DNA of 64,000 nt from Streptomyces flaveolus. GTDB taxonomy: Bacteria > Actinomycetota > Actinomycetes > Streptomycetales > Streptomycetaceae. The stretch's first letter is position 1; each line of letters opens with the position of its first letter. Below, piece after piece: positions 41,416 through 49,530 of the stretch. The DNA is taken from the NCBI RefSeq assembly GCF_014648815.1, contig NZ_BMRV01000007.1:62001-126000 (forward strand). The letters are read 5' to 3'. The notes under the pieces are model-generated. The model was not told the origin of the DNA. It worked only from the letters and a program-made list of their open reading frames with translations, and made no database searches. Position numbers and translations under genes: made by a program.

Positions 41416-41643
41416 ATGGCGAAGACCCAGAAGGCCCAGCTGAATGTGCGGGTGGACGAGGGCACCGCCCGGGCCGCCCGCGAACGGGCCATGGCCCGGG
41501 GGATGAGCGTCAACCGCTACATCGAGGAACTGGTCCGGCAGGACACCGGCGAGGCCGGCCGCACCTTCGTGGAGGCCGCCGCCGACTTCATGCAGCAGTA
41601 CGAGAAGGTCTTCGCGGAGGAGGCCGGCGAGCGCCGCCGCTGA
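41416..41643 (+). CDS. Ribbon-helix-helix antitoxin-like protein
   Basis: A 75-residue protein. The RHH fold is seen as a beta strand (AQLNVRVDEG), helix A (TARAARERAMARG) and helix B after the turn (MSVNRYIEELVRQ), as in Arc/CopG/HicB proteins. The C-terminal ~28 residues (FVEAAADFMQQYEKVF) form an amphipathic helix that could wrap a toxin partner. The next gene starts four bases after the stop. A perfect dyad precedes the start. Confidence 0.85.
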   Translation: MAKTQKAQLNVRVDEGTARAARERAMARGMSVNRYIEELVRQDTGEAGRTFVEAAADFMQQYEKVFAEEAGERRR

Positions 41644-41647
41644 GCCG

Positions 41648-42022
41648 TTGAACGAACTCACCATCGACCTCGCCTGGCTGCTGATGCTCGCCGAGCAGCG
41701 CACCCCGGGAGACCCCGAGGTCACCGACTGGGGTGCTCTCGTCGCCGCCGTCGCCCGCCACCGCGCCGAGATATTCGACGTCCCCGTCTACGACGGCCCG
41801 TACGCCCGCGCCGCGGCGCTGCTCCAGCTCCTGATCCACGTCCCCGCGCTGGAGCGCTCCAACGCCCTGTTCGCCTCCGCGGTCGCCTACGCCTACCTGG
41901 TCGCCAGCGGCGTCAAGGTCGCCACCACGCCCGAGCAGGTACGGGACCTGGCCCTGCTGGTCAAGAGCGGCGAGGCGTCGGTCGACGACATCGCGCACGA
42001 ACTGCGCCAGTGGAGCGTGTGA
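41648..42022 (+). CDS. Fic/Doc-like toxin homologue with degenerate active site
   Basis: A 124-residue helical protein with the Doc layout. It begins LTIDLAWLLMLAEQ; the central region AAALLQLLIHVPALERSNALFASAVAYAYLVASG aligns with the Fic core. In active Doc/Fic proteins this core reads H-P-F-x-D/E-G-N-K/R-R. Here it reads H-V-P-A-L-E-R-S-N, so the Gly is lost, the spacing is altered and the nucleotide-binding pattern is broken. It is probably inactive as an AMP-transferase or kinase, or has a changed activity. The TTG start at 41648 lies four bases after the RHH stop, so the genes are coupled. Confidence 0.7.
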   Translation: MNELTIDLAWLLMLAEQRTPGDPEVTDWGALVAAVARHRAEIFDVPVYDGPYARAAALLQLLIHVPALERSNALFASAVAYAYLVASGVKVATTPEQVRDLALLVKSGEASVDDIAHELRQWSV

Positions 42023-42038
42023 CGGCCGCGCACCGCGC

Positions 42039-42731
42039 CTAGGGGACGTCGTCCCCGGGCGGTCGCCAGGCCGTGCCGAGGACGCAGTACGACATCGGCA
42101 GCGCCGGCCCGTTCTCCGGCATCAGCGTCCGCCGGTACGGGCCCAGGATGAACCCGGCGTCCCGCAGCGCGGCGACCGGGTCGCGGGACACGTGGCAGCC
42201 GCCCGCAAGCGACGGCCACACCGTCCGGTCCAGCGCGCGCTGGGTGAAGGTCATCATCCGTCCGCCGCCCCGCCCGTGCTCGAAGAAGCGCAGCTCGCCG
42301 CCGGGCCGCAGCACCCGCCGCAGCTCCCCGAGCGCCCGCGGCACGTCCCGCACGCTGCACAGCACCAGCGACACGACGGCCGCGTCGAACGCCTCGCTCT
42401 TGACCGGCAGCGCCTCCGCCGCACCCGGCGCCACGTCGACCGGCACCTGGGCGCGCAGTGCCGCGTCCACGGCCAGTTGCCGCAGGGTACGCTCCGGTTC
42501 GATGGCGACGACCTCCGAGACGGCGCCCGGATAGTGCGCGAAGTTCAGGCCGTTGCCCGCGCCGACCTCGATCACCCGCCCGGACAGTCCGGCGAGCAGC
42601 CGCTCACGCACCCGCGCCATGCCCATCCGGGTCTCGGCGCTCGTGCTGAACCGGGCGTAGTAGCGGGCGAAGAGCGGATGGTGCACGGCGTCCGGGGGCA
42701 CGGAGCGGGAACGGGCGGATCGCAGCGGCAT
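42039..42731 (-). CDS. Class I SAM-dependent methyltransferase
   Basis: A 230-residue methyltransferase of the Methyltransf_11/UbiE-like type. Motif I is VIEVGAGNGLNF, the acidic loop is VVAIEPERTLRQLA, and the later motifs are SLVLCSVRDVPRALGELRRV and LRPGGELRFFEHGR. The last is shared with the group that includes thiopurine/phosphatidylethanolamine-like methyltransferases. The acceptor is unknown. GGGAGG four bases before ATG 42731 fixes the start. It is convergent with the Fic-like gene (16-bp gap). Confidence 0.9.
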   Translation of the reverse strand: MPLRSARSRSVPPDAVHHPLFARYYARFSTSAETRMGMARVRERLLAGLSGRVIEVGAGNGLNFAHYPGAVSEVVAIEPERTLRQLAVDAALRAQVPVDVAPGAAEALPVKSEAFDAAVVSLVLCSVRDVPRALGELRRVLRPGGELRFFEHGRGGGRMMTFTQRALDRTVWPSLAGGCHVSRDPVAALRDAGFILGPYRRTLMPENGPALPMSYCVLGTAWRPPGDDVP

Positions 42732-43203
42732 GGGACCTCCCTCACGAGGTGGTGCCTTACCGCGATTGTCCCCCGCACGCGCACGGCGCACCCACCCGCC
42801 GACACCCCACTTCCGCACGGCCGGCACCGCATCCGCCCCGACTGCCCCTGCGGCCCGAGTGACCGGCGCGAGTACGCCGATCCGGCGCGCCCGCCTTTGC
42901 CCCGGCCCGTGTCACTGGCAACGGTCGGGGCGGTCCGGTCGCGGGCCTACGGCGCCGCTGGGCCCGCCCACCGCCCGCTGGCCGCTACCCCGTCCGTGTG
43001 CGTACGGCGGCGGGTCCGCCACGCCCGACGGCCCCCCGCCGTCCGCGTCACCGGCGTGGCCTGCACCGGGTCGGCGCGGTGTACGGACGGCCCGGGGCGT
43101 GCCGGCATGCCCCGGGCATCCGTCGGGGCGGCCCGGCTGCCCCGCCGCCCGCGTAACCGGCGTGCCCCGGATCGCTCCGGAAGCCACCGCGTGCGCCCCT
43201 ACG
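42732..43203. repeat. Gene-free stretch with a diverged repeat
   Basis: No credible gene is seen in these ~470 bases between the methyltransferase and bioD. A 26-bp imperfect repeat occurs at 43036-43061 and 43142-43167 (core GCGT-ACCGGCGTG). The frames here are Pro/Arg/Gly-rich shadows. The stretch contains the promoter region of the methyltransferase and the 3' side of the bio operon. Confidence 0.5.
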
Positions 43204-43920
43204 TCAGGGGGCCTCCCGGAGACGGAAGGCGTCCGCGTCCCAGGTGCCCTCCAGGCGGGGGGCCAGCCAGTGCGGTGCCGCCGACCGGAAGGCGGCCGGC
43301 GCGAGGGCGCCCGCGCCGGCGGGCAGGGCGCCGAGGAGGGGTGCCCCGGACACCTCCGGCAGGTCCGCGAGGTTGCAGCGCGAGGCGAGGTCCGGGTCCG
43401 CGGGCCAGCTGCCGATCACGACCCCCGGGAACTCGAGCCCGCGCGCAGCGAGTTCGCGCGCCGTCAGCTCGGTCGTGTTCAACGTGCCCAGCCCCGCCGA
43501 CGCCACCACGAGCACCGGCGCGCCCAGCAGCGTCGCGACGTCCGCCAGGGTGCCGCCGGCCTCGTCGAACCGGACGAGCAGCCCGCCCGCCCCCTCGACC
43601 AGCACCAGGTCGTGCTCGGTGGCCAGCTTGGCCGCGGCCTGAGCCACCTCCCCGGGATGCACCGGCGCCCGCCCGGCCCGCCGCGCGGCCGTGCCCGGCG
43701 CCAACGGCTCGGGATAGCGGGCCACCTCGGCCGCCGTCACGGCGCCCGCGAGGCGCGCGACCTCCTGGGCGTCCCCGGGCTCGTCCGGCCGTACGCCCGT
43801 CTGGGCGGCCTTCAGCACGGCCACCGAACGGCCGGCCGCCAGCGCCGCCGCGGCCACGGCGGCGGTCGCGACCGTCTTGCCGACCTCCGTGCCCGTCCCC
43901 GTGATCACCAGTACCGGCAT
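43204..43920 (-). CDS. bioD: Dethiobiotin synthetase
   Basis: A 238-residue ATP-dependent ligase that closes the ureido ring of dethiobiotin from DAPA and CO2. The P-loop VITGTGTEVGKT (residues ~5-16), the substrate lysine in KAAQTGV and the E-G-A-G-G motif (VEGAGGLLV) are present. VVASAGLGTLN is the base-binding region. It starts one base after the bioA stop (TGA-C-ATG), so the pair is translationally coupled. It is the last gene of the bioB-bioA-bioD operon. Confidence 0.95.
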   Translation of the reverse strand: MPVLVITGTGTEVGKTVATAAVAAAALAAGRSVAVLKAAQTGVRPDEPGDAQEVARLAGAVTAAEVARYPEPLAPGTAARRAGRAPVHPGEVAQAAAKLATEHDLVLVEGAGGLLVRFDEAGGTLADVATLLGAPVLVVASAGLGTLNTTELTARELAARGLEFPGVVIGSWPADPDLASRCNLADLPEVSGAPLLGALPAGAGALAPAAFRSAAPHWLAPRLEGTWDADAFRLREAP

Positions 43921-43921
43921 G

Positions 43922-45208
43922 TCATCCCTCCCGTGCCGCCGCGCACACGGCGCGGGCGATGCGTGCCACGTCCGCGTCGCCCGTGACGTACGGCGGCATC
44001 GTGTAGATCAGGTCGCGGAACGGCCGCAGCCACACGCCCTCGCGCACGGCCGCCTCGGTCGCCGCCCGCATGTCGACGGCGTGGTCGAGCTGCACCACGC
44101 CGATCGCGCCGAGCACCCGCACGTCGGTCACGCCCGGCAGCTCGGCGGCGGGCGCGAGCCCTTCGGTGAGGCCCGCCTCGATGCGCTTGACCTCCGCGCG
44201 CCAGTCCTGGCCGAGCAACAGCCCGATCGACGCGCACGCCACCGCCGCGGCGAGCGGATTGCCCATGAACGTCGGCCCGTGCGCGAGCACCGGCACCTCG
44301 CCCCGCGAGATGCCGTCCGCCACCCGCGAGGTGCACAGCGTCGCCGCCATCGTCAGATAGCCGCCGGTCAGCGCCTTGCCCACGCACATCACGTCCGGCG
44401 TCACCGCCGCGTGCTCCGCGGCGAACAGCGCGCCCGTACGCCCGAACCCGGTGGCGATCTCGTCGAACACCAGCAGCACGTCGTGCGCGTCGCACACCTC
44501 GCGCAGCACCCGCAGATAGGCGGGGGAGTGGAACCGCATCCCGCCCGCGCCCTGCACCACCGGCTCGACGATCACCGCGGCCAGCTCGTCGGCGTGCCGC
44601 TCGACCGTCGCGCGCAGATGGTCCGCGTACGACTCCTCGTACTCGGCGGGCGGGGCGTCCGCGAACACCTGACGCGGCAGCACCCCGTTCCACAGCTCGT
44701 GCATCCCGCCCTCGGGGTCGCACACCGACATGGGCTGCCAGGTGTCGCCGTGGTAGCCCCCGCGCCAGGTCAGCAGCCGCTGCTTCGCGGGGCGGCCCAG
44801 CGAACGCCAGTACTGGAGGCACATCTTGACCGCCACCTCGACCGACACCGAGCCGGAGTCGGCGAGGAACACGTGCTCCAGGCCCTCCGGCGACATGTCG
44901 ACAAGGAGTTTCGCCAGCCGCACGGCGGGCTCGTGGGTGAGCCCGCCGAACATGACGTGACTCATCCGGTCCAGCTGCTCGCGCGCGGCCTCGTTCAGCA
45001 CCGGGTGGTTGTAGCCGTGGATCGCCGACCACCAGGACGACATCCCGTCGACCAGCTCGCCCGAGCCGTCGGCCGGCCGCAGTCGCACCCCGCTCGCCGA
45101 CTCCACGACGAGCGGGTCCTGCCGGCCGGGCATGGGACCGTACGGGTGCCAGACGTGCCGCCGGTCCAGGGCCAGCAGCTCGTCCACGGTCAGCGCGGGC
45201 TCAGGCAT
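43922..45208 (-). CDS. bioA: Adenosylmethionine-8-amino-7-oxononanoate aminotransferase
   Basis: A 428-residue class III aminotransferase that converts KAPA to DAPA with S-adenosylmethionine as amino donor. Signatures are RHVWHPYGPM near the start, DGMSSWWSAIHGYNHP, FDEIATGFGRTG and the PLP lysine in VGKALTGGYLTMAAT. The R-P-F-R-D-L-I-Y-T-M-P-P-Y end is typical of BioA. ATG 45208 overlaps the bioB stop by eight bases; a start upstream at 45232 lies deeper inside bioB. Confidence 0.95.
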   Translation of the reverse strand: MPEPALTVDELLALDRRHVWHPYGPMPGRQDPLVVESASGVRLRPADGSGELVDGMSSWWSAIHGYNHPVLNEAAREQLDRMSHVMFGGLTHEPAVRLAKLLVDMSPEGLEHVFLADSGSVSVEVAVKMCLQYWRSLGRPAKQRLLTWRGGYHGDTWQPMSVCDPEGGMHELWNGVLPRQVFADAPPAEYEESYADHLRATVERHADELAAVIVEPVVQGAGGMRFHSPAYLRVLREVCDAHDVLLVFDEIATGFGRTGALFAAEHAAVTPDVMCVGKALTGGYLTMAATLCTSRVADGISRGEVPVLAHGPTFMGNPLAAAVACASIGLLLGQDWRAEVKRIEAGLTEGLAPAAELPGVTDVRVLGAIGVVQLDHAVDMRAATEAAVREGVWLRPFRDLIYTMPPYVTGDADVARIARAVCAAAREG

Positions 45209-46382
45209 TGGGCGCGAGGTCCGTTCCGGCACCCCGGCGGCGCACGGCGACCAGGTCCGTACGCGCCTCGCCCGCCACCGGCGCCTCCGCGGCCGGGGCG
45301 GAGCCGCACCCGCCCTGCGCCGGGGCGGAACCGCAGCCCCCGCCGTCCTCGTGCGACCCGCAGCCGCCCCGGCCCGCCGCCCGGTGTTCGGGCAGGGTCA
45401 CCTCGCCGGTGCCCTCCACCTCGAAACCGGCGTCCGCGATCATCTCCAGGTCGGCCTTGCCGGCCTGGCCCTCGCTGGTGAGGTAGTCGCCGAGGAAGAT
45501 CGAGTTGGCCAGGTGCAGGGCGAGGGGCTGCATCGTGCGCAGATGCACCTCGCGACCGCCGGCGATGCGCACCTCGACGTCCGGGCAGACGAACCGCGTC
45601 ATCGCCAGGATCCGCAGGCACCGCTGCGGGGTGAGGTTCCACTCCTTGGCCAGCGGCGTGCCCTCGAAGGGGATCAGGAAGTTGACCGGCACCGAGTCGG
45701 GGTCCAGCTCGCGCAGCGAGAAGACCACGTCGACCAGGTCCTCGTCGCTCTCGCCCATGCCCGCGATCAGCCCCGAGCAGGCGGACAACCCGGCCGCGTG
45801 CGCCTTGTTGACCGTGTCCACCCGGTCGGCGTACGTGTGCGTGGTCGTGATGTCCCCGTACGTCGACTCGGACGTGTTGAGGTTGTGGTTGTAGGCGTCG
45901 GCGCCCGCCTCGCGCAGCCGCTCCGCCTGACCGTCGGAGAGCAGCCCCAGGCAGGCGCAGACCTCGACGCCCTCGTTCTGCTCCTTGATGGCCTTGATGG
46001 TCTCGGAGACCCGGTCCACGTCCCGCTCGGTCGGACCGCGCCCGCTGGCCACCAGGCACACCCGCTTGGCGCCGCCGGCCACGCCCGCGGCGGCGGCCTC
46101 GGAGGCCTGGCCGGGCTTGAGCCAGGTGTACTTGAGGATCTCCGCCTTCGAGCCGAGCCGCTGCGAGCAGTAGGAGCAGTCCTCGGGACACAGGCCCGAC
46201 TTGAGGTTGACGAGGTAGTTGAGTTTCACCCGTCGGCCGAACCAGTGACGGCGCACCTTGCCGGCCGCGGCCACCACATCGAGCAGGTCGTCGTCGGAAG
46301 TGGCGAGGACGGCCAGCGCTTCCTCGCGGGTCGGCGTCTCGCGCCGAAGCCCCTTGTCCACCAGCGTGTTCAGCAGGTCCAT
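45201..46382 (-). CDS. bioB: Biotin synthase with Cys/Gly-rich C-terminal tail
   Basis: A radical-SAM enzyme of 393 residues that inserts sulfur into dethiobiotin. The 4Fe-4S motif C-x3-C-x2-C appears as GLCPEDCSYCSQ. Further features are YNHNLNTSES and the RIAGGREVHLR arginine for the 2Fe-2S cluster. The core ends near residue 335. After it comes a ~60-residue tail with three GGCGS units and a basic C-terminus, which typical BioB lacks. The ATG at 46382 suits the family. It is the first gene of the bioBAD operon and divergent from bioF. Confidence 0.95.
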   Translation of the reverse strand: MDLLNTLVDKGLRRETPTREEALAVLATSDDDLLDVVAAAGKVRRHWFGRRVKLNYLVNLKSGLCPEDCSYCSQRLGSKAEILKYTWLKPGQASEAAAAGVAGGAKRVCLVASGRGPTERDVDRVSETIKAIKEQNEGVEVCACLGLLSDGQAERLREAGADAYNHNLNTSESTYGDITTTHTYADRVDTVNKAHAAGLSACSGLIAGMGESDEDLVDVVFSLRELDPDSVPVNFLIPFEGTPLAKEWNLTPQRCLRILAMTRFVCPDVEVRIAGGREVHLRTMQPLALHLANSIFLGDYLTSEGQAGKADLEMIADAGFEVEGTGEVTLPEHRAAGRGGCGSHEDGGGCGSAPAQGGCGSAPAAEAPVAGEARTDLVAVRRRGAGTDLAPNA

Positions 46383-46450
46383 GAGAGCCGATCCTGTCCT
46401 ACGGGGCCGCCCGGGGCCAAGGAGAGTTCGCACAACAGTGACAGATCACC

Positions 46451-46468
46451 GTGTGGGTATCGCCACAC
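46451..46468. promoter_or_regulatory. Inverted repeat in the divergent bioB/bioF control region
   Basis: GTGTGG (46451-46456) and CCACAC (46463-46468) flank GTATCG in the 151-bp gap between the divergent biotin genes. TACAAA at 46509-46514 may be part of the bioF promoter. The dyad does not look like the known BioQ site, so the regulator is unknown. Confidence 0.45.
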
Positions 46469-46533
46469 CTCGGGCAGCTCGTCGTGCCGCTAGTGTCTGT
46501 CCACTGCCTACAAAACCCCGGGAGGGCGAAGCC

Positions 46534-47661
46534 ATGGCGTTCGGCTGGATCGACGAGCAGGCCGGGGCGCGCCGCCGGGCCCGACTCGTACGGACACTGC
46601 GGCCCCGCCCGGCCGACTCGCCCCTGCTGGACCTGGCGAGCAACGACTACCTCGGTCTGGCCCGGCACCCGGAGGTCGCCGAGGGCGCGGCCCGGGCCGC
46701 GCGGACCTGGGGCGGCGGTGCGACCGGTTCCCGGCTCGTCACCGGAACGACCGAGCTGCACGCCGAACTCGAGCGTGAACTGGCCGCGTTCTGCGGCTTC
46801 GAGGCCGCGCTCGTCTTCTCCTCCGGCTACGCGGCCAACCTCGCCGCGGTGACCGCGCTGGCGCCGCACGGCTCCCTCGTCGTCTCCGACGCGGGCAACC
46901 ACGCCTCGCTGATCGACGGCTGCCGGCTGGCCCGGGGGACCACCCAGGTGGTGGCGCACGCCGACCCGGACGCGGTGCGCAAGGCGCTGGCGACGCATGA
47001 CGGGCCCGCCGTCGCCGTCTCCGACACGGTGTTCTCGGTGGACGGCGACGCGGCACCGCTGGCCGCCCTGGCCGAGGCGTGCCGGGAGCACGGCGCCGGG
47101 CTGGTCGTCGACGACGCCCACGGCCTCGGCGTGCTGGGCGACGGCGGCCGGGGCGCCCCGCACGCCGCGGGCCTCGCGGGCGCCGGCGACGTCGTCGTGA
47201 CGGTCACGCTGTCCAAGTCGCTCGGCAGTCAGGGCGGCGCCGTGCTCGGCCCCGCGCGGGTGATCGACCATCTGGTGAACGCGGCCCGGACGTTCATCTT
47301 CGACACCGGACTCGCCCCCGCCGCGACGGGCGCGGCCCTCGCGGCACTGCGGCTGCTGCGCCGTGAGCCCGGGCGGGCGGCACGGGCGCGCGAGGTGGCG
47401 GCCGAGCTGCACGCACGCCTGACCGCCGCGGGTCTGGAGGCGGTACGTCCGGACGCCGCGGTGGTCTCGGTGCGCGCTCCCTCCCCGGAGGGGGCCGTGC
47501 GGTGGGCGGCCGACTGTCGTGCGGCCGGCCTGTCCGTGGGCTGCTTCCGCCCTCCGTCGGTGCCCGATGGCATCTCACGGCTCAGGCTGACCGCTCGTGC
47601 GGACCTCTCCGGGGAACAGATCGAACGCGCTGTACGGGTGATCGGCGAAACGCGGCCATGA
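46534..47661 (+). CDS. bioF: 8-amino-7-oxononanoate synthase
   Basis: A 375-residue alpha-oxoamine synthase that joins pimeloyl thioester and alanine to give KAPA. Signatures include LLDLASNDYLGLARHPEV, TGSRLVTG, VVDDAHGLGVLG and the PLP lysine in TLSKSLGSQGG. GGGAGGGCGAAGCC precedes ATG 46534, while the frame open from 46258 overlaps the divergent bioB promoter. The enzymes making the pimeloyl chain (bioC/bioH or bioW) are not in the window, as is usual in this genus. Confidence 0.95.
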   Translation: MAFGWIDEQAGARRRARLVRTLRPRPADSPLLDLASNDYLGLARHPEVAEGAARAARTWGGGATGSRLVTGTTELHAELERELAAFCGFEAALVFSSGYAANLAAVTALAPHGSLVVSDAGNHASLIDGCRLARGTTQVVAHADPDAVRKALATHDGPAVAVSDTVFSVDGDAAPLAALAEACREHGAGLVVDDAHGLGVLGDGGRGAPHAAGLAGAGDVVVTVTLSKSLGSQGGAVLGPARVIDHLVNAARTFIFDTGLAPAATGAALAALRLLRREPGRAARAREVAAELHARLTAAGLEAVRPDAAVVSVRAPSPEGAVRWAADCRAAGLSVGCFRPPSVPDGISRLRLTARADLSGEQIERAVRVIGETRP

Positions 47662-47703
47662 GTCGGCGTGGCACGGCCGTGCGTCGCGCGGCACCCGGTC
47701 GGA

Positions 47704-47943
47704 TCAGCCGGTCCGGCCGACGTGGACCGCGGCCGTGAACGACGCCCAGCTGCCGGGGGAGAAGAGCAGCGCGGGCCCGGCCGGGTCTTTGGAGTCGCGC
47801 ACGGCGAGGAGGCCGGCCCAGGGGCCGGCCGACGGCCGTGCCGTCTCCACGCAGTTGTTGGCTCCCGTGCTGTAGCTGCTGCGCAGCCATCGCACACCGT
47901 GCAGATCGGTACTCGCGGGGGTGTTCCGAGGAAGTGCGGACAT
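47704..47943 (-). CDS. DUF397 small protein
   Basis: A 79-residue DUF397 protein. The core has W-L-R-S-S-Y-S-T-G-A-N-N-C-V-E and LLAVRDSKDPAGPALLFSPGSWASF, matching the family almost end to end. DUF397 proteins are encoded beside WhiJ-type regulators across the actinomycetes and are thought to counteract them. It lies 10 bp downstream of such a regulator gene here. The ATG at 47943 gives the usual length. Cytosolic, with no membrane segment. Confidence 0.92.
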   Translation of the reverse strand: MSALPRNTPASTDLHGVRWLRSSYSTGANNCVETARPSAGPWAGLLAVRDSKDPAGPALLFSPGSWASFTAAVHVGRTG

Positions 47944-47953
47944 TGGTGCCTCC

Positions 47954-48814
47954 TTACGCGCCGGCCGCTGTCGCGGCGATGTAGTCCAACGAGTCCTCGG
48001 GCGAAAGGGCATGGTGCAGGAGAGCGTTGAAGGCCTCGGTGTAGGCCTCTAGGTCTTCTTTCCGTTCGAGGTGGAGGCTACTCGTCAAGTGGTCGAGAAC
48101 AACCACGTCGAGATCAGAAGTGCTCGGAAATGAGAAGATTACGAAAGGGCCGGTGACACCGATGTGCGCCCCGGCGGAGAACGGAAGTACCTGGAGTTGG
48201 ACATGGGGCAGTCGCGCGGCCTCCACCAGCCGGGTCAGCTGCCGGGTCATGACCCCCGGTCCGCCCACCTCCCGGCGCAGCACCGCTTCGTCGAGGACCG
48301 CGTTCAGCTCCAGCGGCGGATCGGCCCGCAGCACGTCCTGCCGGGCCAGCCGGACCTCCACCAGCGTGTCCAGCCGCTCCTCCGGCAGCCCGTCCACCGC
48401 GGCCCGCGTGACCGCGTGGGCGTACTCCGGTGTCTGGAGCAGCCCGGGCACGACGGTGGTCTCCAGCGTCCGCATCGCGCTCGCCTGCGACTCCAGGCTG
48501 ATGAAGTCCCGGTACGTCGGCGGCAGTACCCCGCGATACGCGTGCCACCAGTGGTGCCGGCCGCTCGCGTCCTCGGAGCCCGCCAGCACCACCAGCAGCT
48601 CCCGCAGTTCCCGGTCGTGGACCCCGTAGGCGTCCAGCAGTAACCGCACGTCGGCCGGTTTCGCCCCGCTCGTCCCGGTCTCGATCCGGCTGACCTTCGA
48701 CTGGTGCCAGCCCACCAGCCGGGCCGCCTCGCCGCTGGTGATCCCCGCCGACGTGCGCAGGGCGCGCAGCTCCGCGCCCAGCTTGCGGCGGCGCACCACC
48801 GGACCGTGCTGCAT
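47954..48814 (-). CDS. WhiJ-like XRE regulator with DUF5753 domain
   Basis: A 286-residue protein. The N-terminal Cro/CI helix-turn-helix (LGAELRALRTSAGITSGEAA, then GWHQSKVSRIE) is joined to a DUF5753 domain (YRDFISLESQASAMRTLE, VPGLLQTPEYAHAV, QLQVLPFSAGAHIG). WhiJ-type regulators with DUF397 partners influence development and antibiotic production. ATG 48814 has AAGGAG five bases upstream; 48835 is an alternative. The gene is followed by the DUF397 gene and is divergent from an RsbW-like ATPase. Confidence 0.92.
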   Translation of the reverse strand: MQHGPVVRRRKLGAELRALRTSAGITSGEAARLVGWHQSKVSRIETGTSGAKPADVRLLLDAYGVHDRELRELLVVLAGSEDASGRHHWWHAYRGVLPPTYRDFISLESQASAMRTLETTVVPGLLQTPEYAHAVTRAAVDGLPEERLDTLVEVRLARQDVLRADPPLELNAVLDEAVLRREVGGPGVMTRQLTRLVEAARLPHVQLQVLPFSAGAHIGVTGPFVIFSFPSTSDLDVVVLDHLTSSLHLERKEDLEAYTEAFNALLHHALSPEDSLDYIAATAAGA

Positions 48815-48885
48815 GGGCACTCCTTTACTCCCCATGAGCCACCCGAATACGGTCTGCCGTCGCAGAGTTCACCGCTTCGAGCGAC

Positions 48886-48901
48886 AGATATATGCATATC
48901 T
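48886..48901. promoter_or_regulatory. A+T-rich palindrome between WhiJ-like gene and ATPase gene
   Basis: AGATAT-ATGC-ATATCT is a 16-base island of A+T in a very GC-rich area, with perfect 6-base arms. It lies 72 bases before the WhiJ-like start and 126 before the ATPase start. It may be the regulator's operator or a promoter element; TATCTT could serve as a -10 box. Confidence 0.5.
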
Positions 48902-49026
48902 TGGTGGATCGCCGCCCTTCACCGGGCGGTGATGGCAGTCTGGCGGCGAAGCACCAGTCCGGGACCGTACTCGAACCATCCGCTCCGTGTCCGGCTGCGG
49001 TCCCGTGGGAAAGGGACGACGTCGCC

Positions 49027-49530
49027 ATGGCAGACCATCTGGAAGCATCCGTCACTCTGCCGAGCGATCCCGCCTCGGTGGCCGCCGCGCGCACCTATGT
49101 GGTGGGCACCCTGGCGGAGTGGGGTCTGCCTGCGGACGCGGAGGTGTCCGAGACCATCCGGCTCATCGTCTCCGAGCTGGCCACCAACGCGGTCCAGCAC
49201 ACGTTCGGGCAGTCACCGACCTTCACGGTGGACCTCGCGCTCGACCGCGACGAACGGCTGAGCATCGGCGTCACCGACAGCCACCCGCGCTTCCCCAAGC
49301 GGCTGCCCGCCGCCGTGCAGCAGGACAACGGCCGGGGCATGGTGATCATCAGATGGCTGACGGCGGAGTGCGGCGGCAGGCTGAGAGTGCGGCCCACGAG
49401 GGAGGGCGGCAAGACCGTCTCCATCGAACTGCCCTGGACGACACCGGGCCCGGTGTCGCCCGCCGAGCCGGTCACGGTCGTGGGCCGTCCCCGGGGCGAG
49501 GCCGTGGGGCGGCAGGATCCTCAGCGGTGA
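49027..49530 (+). CDS. RsbW/SpoIIAB-like ATP-binding protein (HATPase_c_2)
   Basis: A 167-residue GHKL-type ATPase. N box is IVSELATNAVQHTFG, and the lid/G boxes are VTDSHPRFP and DNGRGMVIIRWLTAECGG. The length and absence of a His-phosphotransfer helix fit the anti-sigma/serine-kinase group. In Streptomyces many such genes neighbour WhiJ/DUF397 pairs, and they could phosphorylate or bind a regulator. The C-terminal tail is Pro/Arg-rich. The ATG at 49027 is used. Its 3' end overlaps the convergent DUF6328-like gene by ten bases. Confidence 0.9.
   Translation: MADHLEASVTLPSDPASVAAARTYVVGTLAEWGLPADAEVSETIRLIVSELATNAVQHTFGQSPTFTVDLALDRDERLSIGVTDSHPRFPKRLPAAVQQDNGRGMVIIRWLTAECGGRLRVRPTREGGKTVSIELPWTTPGPVSPAEPVTVVGRPRGEAVGRQDPQR

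Noticed and set aside
42912..43187. A 91-residue minus-strand frame downstream of bioD
   Set aside because: Pro/Gly/Arg-rich, no ribosome site, and it overlaps a diverged repeat.
47671..47682. GCACGGCCGTGC palindrome between convergent bioF and DUF397 genes
   Set aside because: It has no loop and is short; such palindromes are expected by chance in very GC-rich DNA.
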